A stretch of DNA of 7,475 nt from Bacteroidota bacterium (GTDB lineage: Bacteria; Bacteroidota; Bacteroidia; Flavobacteriales; Flavobacteriaceae): the NCBI GenBank assembly GCA_023437485.1, contig JAEZGB010000100.1:1-7475 (forward strand). The letters are read 5' to 3'. Made by a program: the position numbers and the translations under genes. Positions 1 to 7,099 of the stretch are shown piece after piece. The stretch's first letter is position 1. Each line of letters begins with the position of its first letter. The notes below the pieces were generated by a model that saw only the letters and a list, made by a program, of their open reading frames with translations, was not told where the DNA came from and ran no database searches.

Positions 1-1559
1 GGATTGGGAGATGCCACGAGCGCCCGCTCGCTTGTAAATTGCGGATTGGCGAGGCTTACGGGCAATATTGACATAAGGAAAGATCCGTAACTCGAAAAAC
101 TGCTTGACAATGTTACCGGGGACCCTCCGGGATTGAAATCCACCGTTCCCTGAAAACGTCCGCCCACCACAACCTCGCCAAAGGTATTTACCTCTATCGA
201 GCGTCCCTCGGCGCTCAGGTTGGTACTTACGGCTCCATAAGATTTTGCCCAACCAAAATTTCCGGCATGATCCAGCATCATGTTCAGTGCCTGGGTGCCG
301 CCTCCGTTCGCCACCAGGTTGTGCACAGCCTCAGAAGGATCGGCGTCCATGTGCGAAACATAATGGCCCGTGATGTAGAGGTTGCCGTCAACATCGGTAT
401 CAAGGTCCCAGACTTTCTCCGAATGGTTCACCGTTCCGTCGGCCGACATAGCCCCAATGGTTTTCGCCCAAACAAATTCACCGCCAGGGGTAAGTTTCAA
501 AAAATATACTGAACCGGTTCCCACTGATTGCATCATGAACTCCTCGTCCGGACTCGGATTAAAGTCTGCGACGGTCCTGAATGACCCCGCACCGATCACG
601 TTGCCCTGATTGTCAAAAGTTATGGCGTGGCCGCTGTCGGCATTGGTAGAATTGGGCCTGCCAAATGAATGAGCCCATGCAAGATTTAGCCCGGTGTCAA
701 ATTTGGCAATAAAAATATCTTCACTATTGCTGATGGAGATGCGGATATGTTCATTTGCCGAGGGGTCAAAATCCACAGTGCCCCGATAACCGCCGGTGAC
801 CGCAATGTTTCCCTGGGGGTCCACATCAATGTCGCGTATATAATCATTGTAAACCGGCGACCCGATTTGCAGCGCGTTCAGAAAGTTGCCGTCATTGTCA
901 TATTTGAGCACATAACCGTCAAAATTAGCCGGGTCAGTTGCCAGTGTCATCGTACCTTCGGGCCCACTAAAAGCCATCTGGTAATTGAAATAGCCCGCCA
1001 GATAAACATTGCCCGATGCGTCAGTCTTAATTTGCCGGTTCCACATTGATCCAAACGGTGCGCCGTGGGCTTTGGCCCAAATTAGGTTTCCGGAATTGTC
1101 AAATTTGCTGATAAAATTACCTGTGGAAAAAGTGGATGAGGGCGGCGGAAGAAACAGTGTTGCCGGCCCCGGATCCATGTCAGTCTGATTGGTGTATATG
1201 CCGGCCACAAAAACATTGCCGGCTGCGTCAAGCGCGATGGTGGGCGTGGTTTCTTCAAGAGCACTGTAACCATCGGCACCTCCCACTATTTTAGCCCAAA
1301 CGAGTTGCCCCTCTCGATTGAGTTTGACGCAATACATATCGCCCTGATTGGGATTTGATTCGTTCAGGTAAAGAAATCCAGGGCCCGGGTCAAAATCCAC
1401 CGATGAACGAAAGACGCCGACCGCGTAGACATTGCCCGCCGCATCGGTTACCGCGTTGCTGCACATCTCGTGCGCCGAACCGCTGAACTTCGCGGCCCAA
1501 TTGAGCGATTGGCCGTATGCTGAAAAGGTAATGATCAGTGAAAGTAATAGTGTTCTCAT
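1..1559 (-). CDS. Secreted seven-repeat beta-propeller protein, C-terminus cut by window edge (probable T9SS type A client)
   Basis: The reading frame is open without a stop from the ATG at 1559-1557 to the left edge, giving 519 codons. Residues 1-16 look like a signal peptide (MRTLLLSLIITFSAYG, with Q17 as likely mature start). Seven repeats of 67-73 residues follow, marked by a W-A-K-like motif starting at residues 21, 88, 161, 228 (here N-A-L, tryptophan lost), 295, 364 and 437. Each has a central G-N-V-Y-like strand and, in most, a D-F-D-P-G-P-like motif at 54, 126, 262, 331, 404 and 473. This periodicity fits SBBP-type beta-propeller repeats common in Bacteroidota, and seven copies fit one closed propeller. 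After the last blade the frame reads A-L-V-A-S-P-N-P at the edge, which resembles the start of a T9SS type A sorting domain; that domain is not visible, so the secretion route is inferred. The ligand or enzymatic role is unknown; propellers of this kind are usually binding scaffolds. It has its own promoter and is separated from upstream rpsA by a terminator. Confidence 0.5.
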   Translation of the reverse strand, partial: MRTLLLSLIITFSAYGQSLNWAAKFSGSAHEMCSNAVTDAAGNVYAVGVFRSSVDFDPGPGFLYLNESNPNQGDMYCVKLNREGQLVWAKIVGGADGYSALEETTPTIALDAAGNVFVAGIYTNQTDMDPGPATLFLPPPSSTFSTGNFISKFDNSGNLIWAKAHGAPFGSMWNRQIKTDASGNVYLAGYFNYQMAFSGPEGTMTLATDPANFDGYVLKYDNDGNFLNALQIGSPVYNDYIRDIDVDPQGNIAVTGGYRGTVDFDPSANEHIRISISNSEDIFIAKFDTGLNLAWAHSFGRPNSTNADSGHAITFDNQGNVIGAGSFRTVADFNPSPDEEFMMQSVGTGSVYFLKLTPGGEFVWAKTIGAMSADGTVNHSEKVWDLDTDVDGNLYITGHYVSHMDADPSEAVHNLVANGGGTQALNMMLDHAGNFGWAKSYGAVSTNLSAEGRSIEVNTFGEVVVGGRFQGTVDFNPGGSPVTLSSSFSSYGSFLMSILPVSLANPQFTSERALVASPN

Positions 1560-1575
1560 GATAGAAATTTAATGG

Positions 1576-1606
1576 CAAAGGTACACCTTGCAGCCAGGAT
1601 GGCAAT
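1576..1606 (-). promoter_or_regulatory. Bacteroidota-type promoter for the beta-propeller gene
   Basis: Read on the minus strand there is a perfect TAnnTTTG -7 box (TACCTTTG, 1583-1576). It is preceded after exactly 19 nt by ATTG (1606-1603), a 3 of 4 match to the TTTG -33 box. Transcription would start near 1570, leaving an A/T-rich leader of only about 10-12 nt before the ATG at 1559. The promoter lies downstream of the rpsA terminator, which supports independent transcription of the propeller gene. Mapping is by motif only. Confidence 0.5.
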
Positions 1607-1612
1607 GATCGG

Positions 1613-1710
1613 GTTTACAGTTAACAGTTTACTGTTTAAAGTTTATAGTTTTCTGACCACTGATGACTGATGACTGATGACTGACGACTGACGACTGACA
1701 ACGTACAACA
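1613..1710. repeat. Heptanucleotide tandem repeat array, 14 units in one register
   Basis: From 1613 the sequence divides cleanly into consecutive 7-mers. Five units follow GTTWAMW (for example GTTTACA, GTTAACA, GTTTATA; 1613-1647). Unit six, GTTTTCT (1648-1654), is transitional. Six units then follow GAYNACT (GACCACT, three copies of GATGACT, two copies of GACGACT; 1655-1696), and two decayed units GACAACG and TACAACA end at 1710. The first base is G in 13 of 14 units. No reading frame supported by other evidence crosses it. It fills the space between the rpsA terminator and the promoter of the propeller gene. It resembles the short heptameric repeats (STRR type) known from cyanobacteria, and I recall similar arrays between flavobacterial genes, but no database check was possible. 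Confidence 0.5.
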
Positions 1711-1736
1711 AAAAAGCCCCATGTTTCCATGAGGCT
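1710..1736 (-). terminator. Intrinsic terminator of rpsA
   Basis: On the minus strand AGCCTCATG, loop GAAA and CATGGGGCT form a 9-bp stem with a single T-G wobble, closed by a GNRA-type tetraloop. Six T residues follow (A1710-A1715 on the plus strand). It begins 20 nt past the rpsA stop codon. The plus-strand reading lacks a T-tract, so it should act only on leftward transcription. Confidence 0.5.
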
Positions 1737-1756
1737 CTTCTATTGTCGAATAAGAA

Positions 1757-3523
1757 TTACTTCCTTTCGTTCTTCTCCATCTTGGCTTTAAGGCCGGCCA
1801 GGATTTCGTTGTTGTCTCCCAATGTCGACGCCTGAGCGTTGTTGTTGCTTGACTCCTGGGCCTGCTTCATGTTGCGGTCTTCTTCCTCGCGGAAAATCGC
1901 CGTGTGCGAAGCCACTACCCTTTTGAACTCCTTGTTGAATTCGATCACCTTAAAGTCGGCAACCTCGCCTTTTTTGAGTTTCTTTCCGTCCTCTTTCTCA
2001 AGGTGACGTGCCGGGATGAAGGCCACGATGTCGTTGTTGAACTCAACCGTTGCTCCTTTGTCCACGATCTCGGCGATGGTTCCGTTATGTACGGTTCCAA
2101 CTCCAAAAGAATCCTCATATTTATCCCAAGGGTTTGGCTGGGTTTGCTTGTGGCCGAGGGACAGTTTGCGCCCGTCAACATCAAGTTCCAGAACCACCAC
2201 GTCAAGCTTCTCGCCTACCTGAACAAATTCAGACGGGTGCTTCACCTTCTTGGTCCATGAAAGGTCAGAGATGTAGATAAGTCCGTCGATACCTTCCTCA
2301 AGTTCTACGAACACACCAAAGTTGGTGAAGTTGCGAACGATTCCGGTGTGACGCGACCCTACAGGATATTTAGCGGTGATGTCAGTCCATGGATCCTGTG
2401 AAAGCTGCTTAATGCCTAGTGACATCTTGCGGTCTTCGCGGTCCAAAGTCAGGATGACAGCCTCCACAACGTCGCCCACTTTCACGAAGTCCTGAGCCGA
2501 ACGCAAATGCGTTGACCATGACATCTCGGATACGTGGATGAGTCCTTCAACACCTTCGGCCACCTCGATGAACGCGCCATAGTCAGCAATGACCACAACT
2601 TTGCCTTTCACCTTGTCACCTACTTTGAGGTTCGGGTCAAGGGCATCCCAAGGGTGTGCGTTAAGCTGCTTCAAACCAAGCTGGATGCGTGTCTTCTCGT
2701 CGTCGAAATCAAGGATAACGACATTGAGTTTCTGGTCCAGTTCCAAGACTTCGCTCGGGTGGTTGATGCGCGACCATGAAAGGTCGGTGATGTGGATAAG
2801 TCCGTCGACGCCTCCAAGGTCAATGAAGACACCGTAAGACGTGATGTTCTTGACAACACCTTCCAGTACCTGGCCTTTTTGAAGCTGTCCGATGATTTCT
2901 TTCTTCTGGACTTCGATATCGGCTTCGATAAGCGCTTTGTGCGAAACTACCACATTCTTGAATTCGTGGTTGATTTTCACTACTTTGAATTCCATCATTT
3001 TGTTGACGTAAACGTCGTAATCGCGGATAGGCTTCACATCGATTTGCGATCCCGGAAGGAACGCCTCGATTCCGAATACGTCCACGATCATACCGCCTTT
3101 TGTGCGGCATTTCACGTAACCCTGTACGATTTCGCCTGTTTCGTGGGCAGCGATCACGCGGTCCCAAGACTTGATGGTACGTGCTTTACGGTGTGACAAT
3201 ACAAGTTGTCCGGTCTTGTCCTCGCGGATGTCGATCAGGACCTCTACCTTGTCACCCACCTTCAGGCCCGGGTTGTAACGGAACTCGTTCAGGGAAATCA
3301 CACCCTCTGACTTGGCGTTGATGTCAACGATTGCGTCACGGTCAGTGATCCTTACTACTGTTCCCTCAACCACTTCCTCCTGGTCGGTGGCGATGAAGGT
3401 CTTTGAAACCAGGTCCTCAAACTCTTTCAGGTTTGATTCGTCAACGGCATCGATACCTTCCTCGAAGTTGTGCCAGTTGAAATTGTTCAAAAACTCTTCC
3501 TGTTGTTTTGCTAATTCAGCCAT
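1757..3523 (-). CDS. rpsA: 30S ribosomal protein S1
   Basis: This 588-residue protein is S1, the mRNA-binding component of the small ribosomal subunit that helps load messages during translation initiation. Six S1 (OB-fold) RNA-binding domains are visible at about 49-113, 129-195, 215-284, 301-372, 387-458 and 475-541. Domains 3-5 are the most canonical, each with a G-V-F/G-A-F strand and a G-L-I-(H/Y)-(I/V)-(S/T)-(D/E)-(L/M)-S-W motif ending near 250, 336 and 423. Domain 6 is more divergent. A polar Q/N/S-rich linker (about 553-567) leads to a lysine-rich end, T-L-G-D-N-N-E-I-L-A-G-L-K-A-K-M, familiar from Bacteroidota S1 proteins. The length is normal for the phylum and somewhat longer than the 557 residues of E. 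coli S1. The start at 3523 is preceded by an A/T-rich stretch and no Shine-Dalgarno site, as usual in this phylum. The gene has its own promoter and terminator, so it appears monocistronic. Confidence 0.5.
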   Translation of the reverse strand: MAELAKQQEEFLNNFNWHNFEEGIDAVDESNLKEFEDLVSKTFIATDQEEVVEGTVVRITDRDAIVDINAKSEGVISLNEFRYNPGLKVGDKVEVLIDIREDKTGQLVLSHRKARTIKSWDRVIAAHETGEIVQGYVKCRTKGGMIVDVFGIEAFLPGSQIDVKPIRDYDVYVNKMMEFKVVKINHEFKNVVVSHKALIEADIEVQKKEIIGQLQKGQVLEGVVKNITSYGVFIDLGGVDGLIHITDLSWSRINHPSEVLELDQKLNVVILDFDDEKTRIQLGLKQLNAHPWDALDPNLKVGDKVKGKVVVIADYGAFIEVAEGVEGLIHVSEMSWSTHLRSAQDFVKVGDVVEAVILTLDREDRKMSLGIKQLSQDPWTDITAKYPVGSRHTGIVRNFTNFGVFVELEEGIDGLIYISDLSWTKKVKHPSEFVQVGEKLDVVVLELDVDGRKLSLGHKQTQPNPWDKYEDSFGVGTVHNGTIAEIVDKGATVEFNNDIVAFIPARHLEKEDGKKLKKGEVADFKVIEFNKEFKRVVASHTAIFREEEDRNMKQAQESSNNNAQASTLGDNNEILAGLKAKMEKNERK

Positions 3524-3626
3524 GCTGATAAAAAAATTTGTATCCTGCTCTCCCGTGGTCCGTGGGCGGTTTTGCAGAAGCGTTTTACATAAAATTTCCT
3601 TTTGTGGACCTTACCCGATAAAAAGG
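3524..3626 (-). promoter_or_regulatory. rpsA 5' leader with a 5'-terminal hairpin
   Basis: If transcription begins a few nucleotides after the -7 box, the rpsA message carries a leader of about 100 nt. At its very 5' end GACCTT (3628-3623) can pair with AAGGTC (3612-3607) around a 10-nt loop. The GGTCC of the 3' arm (3610-3606) could instead pair with GGACC further down (3561-3557), so two alternative folds are possible. The last 20 nt before the ATG are A/U-rich and probably unstructured. S1 regulates its own synthesis in E. coli; such a role for this leader is inference. Confidence 0.5.
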
Positions 3627-3630
3627 TCTG

Positions 3631-3661
3631 CAAAAGTACATCTTTTTCTCCAATTACCAAA
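3631..3661 (-). promoter_or_regulatory. rpsA promoter (Bacteroidota consensus)
   Basis: The minus strand shows TTTG (3661-3658), a 19-nt spacer and TACTTTTG (3638-3631). This is an exact match to the Bacteroidota primary sigma consensus TTTG - N19 to 21 - TAnnTTTG. Both boxes are perfect, as expected for a highly expressed ribosomal protein gene. The predicted start of transcription is about 3625-3627. Confidence 0.5.
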
Positions 3662-3668
3662 TCGATTT
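3659..3668. other. 10-bp perfect palindrome overlapping the rpsA -33 box
   Basis: AAATCGATTT is its own reverse complement and shares three bases with the rpsA -33 element (3658-3661). A second copy of TCGAT at 3672-3676 pairs with ATCGA at 3661-3665. The place between two divergent promoters suits an operator, but a palindrome of this size can occur by chance and no regulator is recognisable. Confidence 0.5.
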
Positions 3669-3685
3669 ATGTCGATAGCAAGCTG

Positions 3686-3718
3686 TTTATCAGCACATTT
3701 AAATTTTCGCTATCTTAG
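3686..3718 (+). promoter_or_regulatory. Possible promoter for the large T9SS surface protein
   Basis: TATCTTAG (3711-3718) matches the TAnnTTTG -7 box in all but one fixed position. TTTA (3686-3689), 21 nt upstream, matches TTTG in three of four positions. Transcription would start about 3722-3725, giving a leader near 15 nt, which supports the ATG at 3739. The match is weaker than that of rpsA on the opposite strand, consistent with lower or conditional expression. Confidence 0.5.
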
Positions 3719-3738
3719 AAGCCTTTATTCGGGGACCG

Positions 3739-6700
3739 ATGCGCGAAAATTACCTTTACCGGATTTCGGCCATCAGCATTAATAACCTGTGCCTGATGCT
3801 TTTGCTGCTTTCGTGCCCCTTCCGAAGCCTGGCCGCCCCACCCGATTTTACACTCTCAATTGCCGTACAAAACGAGACCTGTCCCGGAAACGGCCAATTG
3901 TCGATTTCGGTTTCGGGAACCGATCCGGCCGCAAGCATGTTCTACAAGGTTTACAAACTACCGGATTTGGTAAATTCAATCACCGAGCAGGCAGCCCCGG
4001 TCATTACGGGGCTTTCGGCCGGCACATACCGCGTCATTGCGATCCAGACCGTGGGCGGCGAGTCAAATTCCCAGCAGGCCGATGCCGTAATCGGGAACGG
4101 GATTGCGGCTTTGGCCTTTACCATCTCAAGTACCGGCTCCAGTTGCCAGAACGACGGCACGATGACCGTATCAGTTTTTGGTGGAGTTGGAGTGCAGTAT
4201 GAAATTATTTCGGGCCCGGTTACGGCGCCGTTGCAATCCTCGGCTACTTTTACCAACCTGCCCGCAGGGGTTTATCAGGTGCGTGTTTTTGACAACTGCG
4301 GCGAAGGCTGGGTCGCGACCCACACCCTTTTCCCCAATCCTGGAGCGCTTGAGTTGGAGGGCCCGTCAATTACCGACAACATCCTCCCTTCCTGCAACAC
4401 AGTCTTGGTGGCCAACAGCGTCACAGTAGATCCTGCGCAGTCCATCATTTATCCGTTGGCGGTGCAGTACACCATTTATCCGCCGGGCGGTGGCGCGCCA
4501 ATTGTGATCAATACCACCGTGGCCACCGGTCCGGCCAATGAGTTGGAACTGCTGCAGGAATTTCCCTTTTACAATGACCAACCCATTACCTATGATCTTA
4601 CCGTAACCGATGGCTGTGGCAATACCTACAGCGAGCCTGACATCGTGCTCAATTTGAAATTCATTAGCGAGTTACGCACGCCTCCCGCCGAATGCGGCCA
4701 GAATTTCATCAACGTCGCCTCGTCCAACTTCGTGCCGCCACTCACGGTTGAATTCGTATCTTTTCCGGCCGGTTTTGTCCCGACCGATTTCAATGCGGGG
4801 CATCCGGGGCCTTTCATGGATGATTCCATTGATTACGGTGGCTTTACCCAGCCCGTTCCACCGGGTTATTACTCGGCAAACATAACCGATTCCTGTGGCC
4901 GTACCGTTTTTGCCGAAACTGAGGTGCAGCCCCTTCCTCCCGAACCGGCAGCCGACCTCGTGCCCTATCCGGGCTGCCAGTCCTACATGAGCGAAGTTAC
5001 GATCCGAATACCGGGGTTTATCATTGTAGGTGGTTCAATTACTGAGGGCCCGCCCGAATATTCATCGACTTACCCTGTGAATGTTTCGCAATTTGCAAAT
5101 GATGAAGGCGAGCTGGAAATCCCATTTTTGCATGCCGGCGACTATACCATCGAACTTCTGGACGACTGTGGCAACACCTATATTTTTGAGTTCACCGTTC
5201 CGCCCCTGGCCACACAGGTTACCGCTACTGCCAGGACCGGATGTCAGATTGGATTTGGATCAATCCGGGTTCGCGGAAGCGGAACTGCACTGACAAATGC
5301 CCAGATCACGGTGGCTCCGGCTGAGTTTGGACAGTCCTTGCCCTTTGATGCGTCGGGATTCATATCGGCGGGCGGAATTCTGTCCCTGCAGGGGCTTCCC
5401 CCGGGGCTTTATAAAGTTACGGTGACCGACAATTGTGACATCACCCACCAGGATCTCCCCGTTACGGTAACAGGGTATGCGGTTACCCAAAACACTTACA
5501 GCATAACGCCGTACTGCGGGTCATTTGACCTCCAACTCAACCACGTTAGCAATGCCTCTACGGCACAGACCTTTTGGCTGCAAAAGAAAGATCCGGCAAC
5601 GGGCCAGTGGATGCATCCGGAAACGGGCGTGCCCTATGTAGATGGAACCCCGCCCAACGGTACAAACTCCTTTAACCTGGTAAACATGGGAACTACGTAC
5701 AACATTTCATATTTGGGCGATTTCAGGATTTTAAAGGTATTCGAGGCTTTTGGCGACGGCAACCAGTCGCTATTTGTCCCTTGCATTGAAATTATCCAGG
5801 AATTTACTTTTATCAATGATATTGAGATCGTCGACATCCAAAAAACCACCTGCAACGGCACATTGTCCAGTGTCGCGGTTACGGCCGAGGGAATCGCGCC
5901 CATTACTTATTTTATTACAACCCTGAACGGGAACCCTTTTCCCATAAATAACGGCACGAATAACGTATTCGCCGATCTGGCGCCCGGTGTATACAATTTC
6001 CAGGTTTTTGACGCCTGCGGAAACGTGGGCAACCGAATCGCCGACATTGCCGAACTTCCCTCGCTGGCCATTGCCAGCCAGCCCGGTGACCTGAGCCAGT
6101 GCGACGACGGCGCGCGCGACGGAATTGCGTCCTTTGATTTTACGGTCCAGGATTCGGCGGTGATTGGCGCGCAAAACCCGGCTTTGTTCACGGTGACTTA
6201 TCATATCTCACAAACCGATGCGGAAAGCGGGTCAAACCCGTTGCCTGTTCCGTATGCGACGGGCAATGCAACGATTTACGCACGGCTGGTCCATTCAGGC
6301 GGATCGGGGTGTTATGACGTGGTGTCTTTTGAGGTAACGGTGTTTGATTACCCAATGCCGGATATCGTGGATGAGTACGTGCTATGCGAGAACCAGACCG
6401 TAACGCTGTTTGGTCCGCCCGGATTTGTGAGCTACAACTGGTCAACAATGCAGACAGGCCAGGCAATTACCGTAGATGAGCCCGGTGTTTATTGGGTAGA
6501 GGTTTCTGACGGGACCTGTAGCGGAATTGCCCAAATCACGGTGAGCCTGTCAGCGCCGCCGGAAGTGGATCATATTGAAACCGTGGACTGGACCGCTTCT
6601 GACAATTCGATTACAGTAGTATTGGCTTCGGGTTCGGGAGCATTTGAATTCTCGATTGACGGGCAAAACTGGCAGGATTCCAATTTTTTTGGCGGATTGC

Positions 6701-7029
6701 CTCCGGGGGAATATACGGTTCATGTTAGGGACAAGGGCCGTTGTGGCGTGGTAACCGAAACCGTCGTTTTACTGCATTACCCGGTTTACTTTACGCCCAA
6801 TGGCGACGGCTATCACGATACCTGGCACATTCCCTATGCCTTTATGGAGCCTGATATGAATATCTTTATTTTTGACCGATACGGCAAACTCCTTAAGAAC
6901 CTGCTTCCGCAAAGCGCCGGCTGGGACGGAACTTACAACGGCCAGCCGATGCCCTCAACCGATTACTGGTTTACGGTAAAACGCCAGGACGGGAGGCTGT
7001 TGCGGGGCCATTTTGCGATGAAAAGATAA
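3739..7029 (+). CDS. Large secreted cysteine-paired repeat protein with T9SS type B (gliding-motility-associated) C-terminal domain
   Basis: This 1096-residue protein is probably exported and anchored at the cell surface or released. Residues 1-33 form a signal peptide (basic start, hydrophobic L17-F28, cleavage near A32). About eight repeats resembling SprB-type or Ig-like adhesin modules follow (38-118, 126-206, 207-305, 306-398, 399-489, 490-578, 579-692, 693-775). Most open with a cysteine and close with L-P-A-G-x-Y-x-V-x-(V/I)-x-D-x-C-G-N. Residues 776-868 are a module starting L-S-Q-C-D-D-G, found in many flavobacterial surface proteins. Residues 869-938 are Ig-like (Y-N-W-S, P-G-V-Y-W-V-E-V). 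Residues 939-1013 are another repeat-like module, and 1014-1096 are the sorting domain: Y-F-T-P-N-G-D-G-Y-H-D-T-W, I-F-D-R-Y-G-K, G-W-D-G and a final G-H-F-A-M-K-R. These are hallmarks of the CHU_C/TIGR04131 family, recognised by type IX secretion. No catalytic domain is visible; adhesion or matrix function is inferred. The gene is divergent from rpsA and appears to stand alone. Confidence 0.5.
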   Translation: MRENYLYRISAISINNLCLMLLLLSCPFRSLAAPPDFTLSIAVQNETCPGNGQLSISVSGTDPAASMFYKVYKLPDLVNSITEQAAPVITGLSAGTYRVIAIQTVGGESNSQQADAVIGNGIAALAFTISSTGSSCQNDGTMTVSVFGGVGVQYEIISGPVTAPLQSSATFTNLPAGVYQVRVFDNCGEGWVATHTLFPNPGALELEGPSITDNILPSCNTVLVANSVTVDPAQSIIYPLAVQYTIYPPGGGAPIVINTTVATGPANELELLQEFPFYNDQPITYDLTVTDGCGNTYSEPDIVLNLKFISELRTPPAECGQNFINVASSNFVPPLTVEFVSFPAGFVPTDFNAGHPGPFMDDSIDYGGFTQPVPPGYYSANITDSCGRTVFAETEVQPLPPEPAADLVPYPGCQSYMSEVTIRIPGFIIVGGSITEGPPEYSSTYPVNVSQFANDEGELEIPFLHAGDYTIELLDDCGNTYIFEFTVPPLATQVTATARTGCQIGFGSIRVRGSGTALTNAQITVAPAEFGQSLPFDASGFISAGGILSLQGLPPGLYKVTVTDNCDITHQDLPVTVTGYAVTQNTYSITPYCGSFDLQLNHVSNASTAQTFWLQKKDPATGQWMHPETGVPYVDGTPPNGTNSFNLVNMGTTYNISYLGDFRILKVFEAFGDGNQSLFVPCIEIIQEFTFINDIEIVDIQKTTCNGTLSSVAVTAEGIAPITYFITTLNGNPFPINNGTNNVFADLAPGVYNFQVFDACGNVGNRIADIAELPSLAIASQPGDLSQCDDGARDGIASFDFTVQDSAVIGAQNPALFTVTYHISQTDAESGSNPLPVPYATGNATIYARLVHSGGSGCYDVVSFEVTVFDYPMPDIVDEYVLCENQTVTLFGPPGFVSYNWSTMQTGQAITVDEPGVYWVEVSDGTCSGIAQITVSLSAPPEVDHIETVDWTASDNSITVVLASGSGAFEFSIDGQNWQDSNFFGGLPPGEYTVHVRDKGRCGVVTETVVLLHYPVYFTPNGDGYHDTWHIPYAFMEPDMNIFIFDRYGKLLKNLLPQSAGWDGTYNGQPMPSTDYWFTVKRQDGRLLRGHFAMKR

Positions 7030-7099
7030 TTTTGCTCCAAATCAACACTACCAACGAAACGCTGATGTGGTGGCTGCGTAAGGGATTGAAGCGGCAGTA

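Noticed and set aside
1613..1710. CRISPR-like array
   Set aside because: Units are 7 bp without spacers and no cas gene is nearby; this is a short tandem repeat.
2792..3196. Open frame of 134 codons antisense to rpsA
   Set aside because: Explained by the codon usage of the conserved rpsA coding strand; no initiation context or recognisable protein.
3730..3738. Shine-Dalgarno-like GGGGA before the ATG at 3739
   Set aside because: Its spacing to the ATG is short and its match to the anti-SD core is poor; Bacteroidota rarely rely on such sites, so it was not used to choose the start.
3312..3782. Open frame of 156 codons on the plus strand across the start of rpsA and the divergent promoters
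   Set aside because: It lies antisense to the conserved rpsA N-terminus, crosses both promoters and the start of the large gene in another frame, and its translation shows no domain-like pattern.
5770..6204. Open frame of 144 codons antisense to the large surface protein
   Set aside because: The sense frame has clear, repeated domain motifs through this stretch; the antisense product looks like a low-information shadow.
7042..7072. Hairpin CTACCA/TGGTGG as terminator of the large gene
   Set aside because: Only six pairs including a G-T wobble, a long loop and no T-tract; too weak to call.
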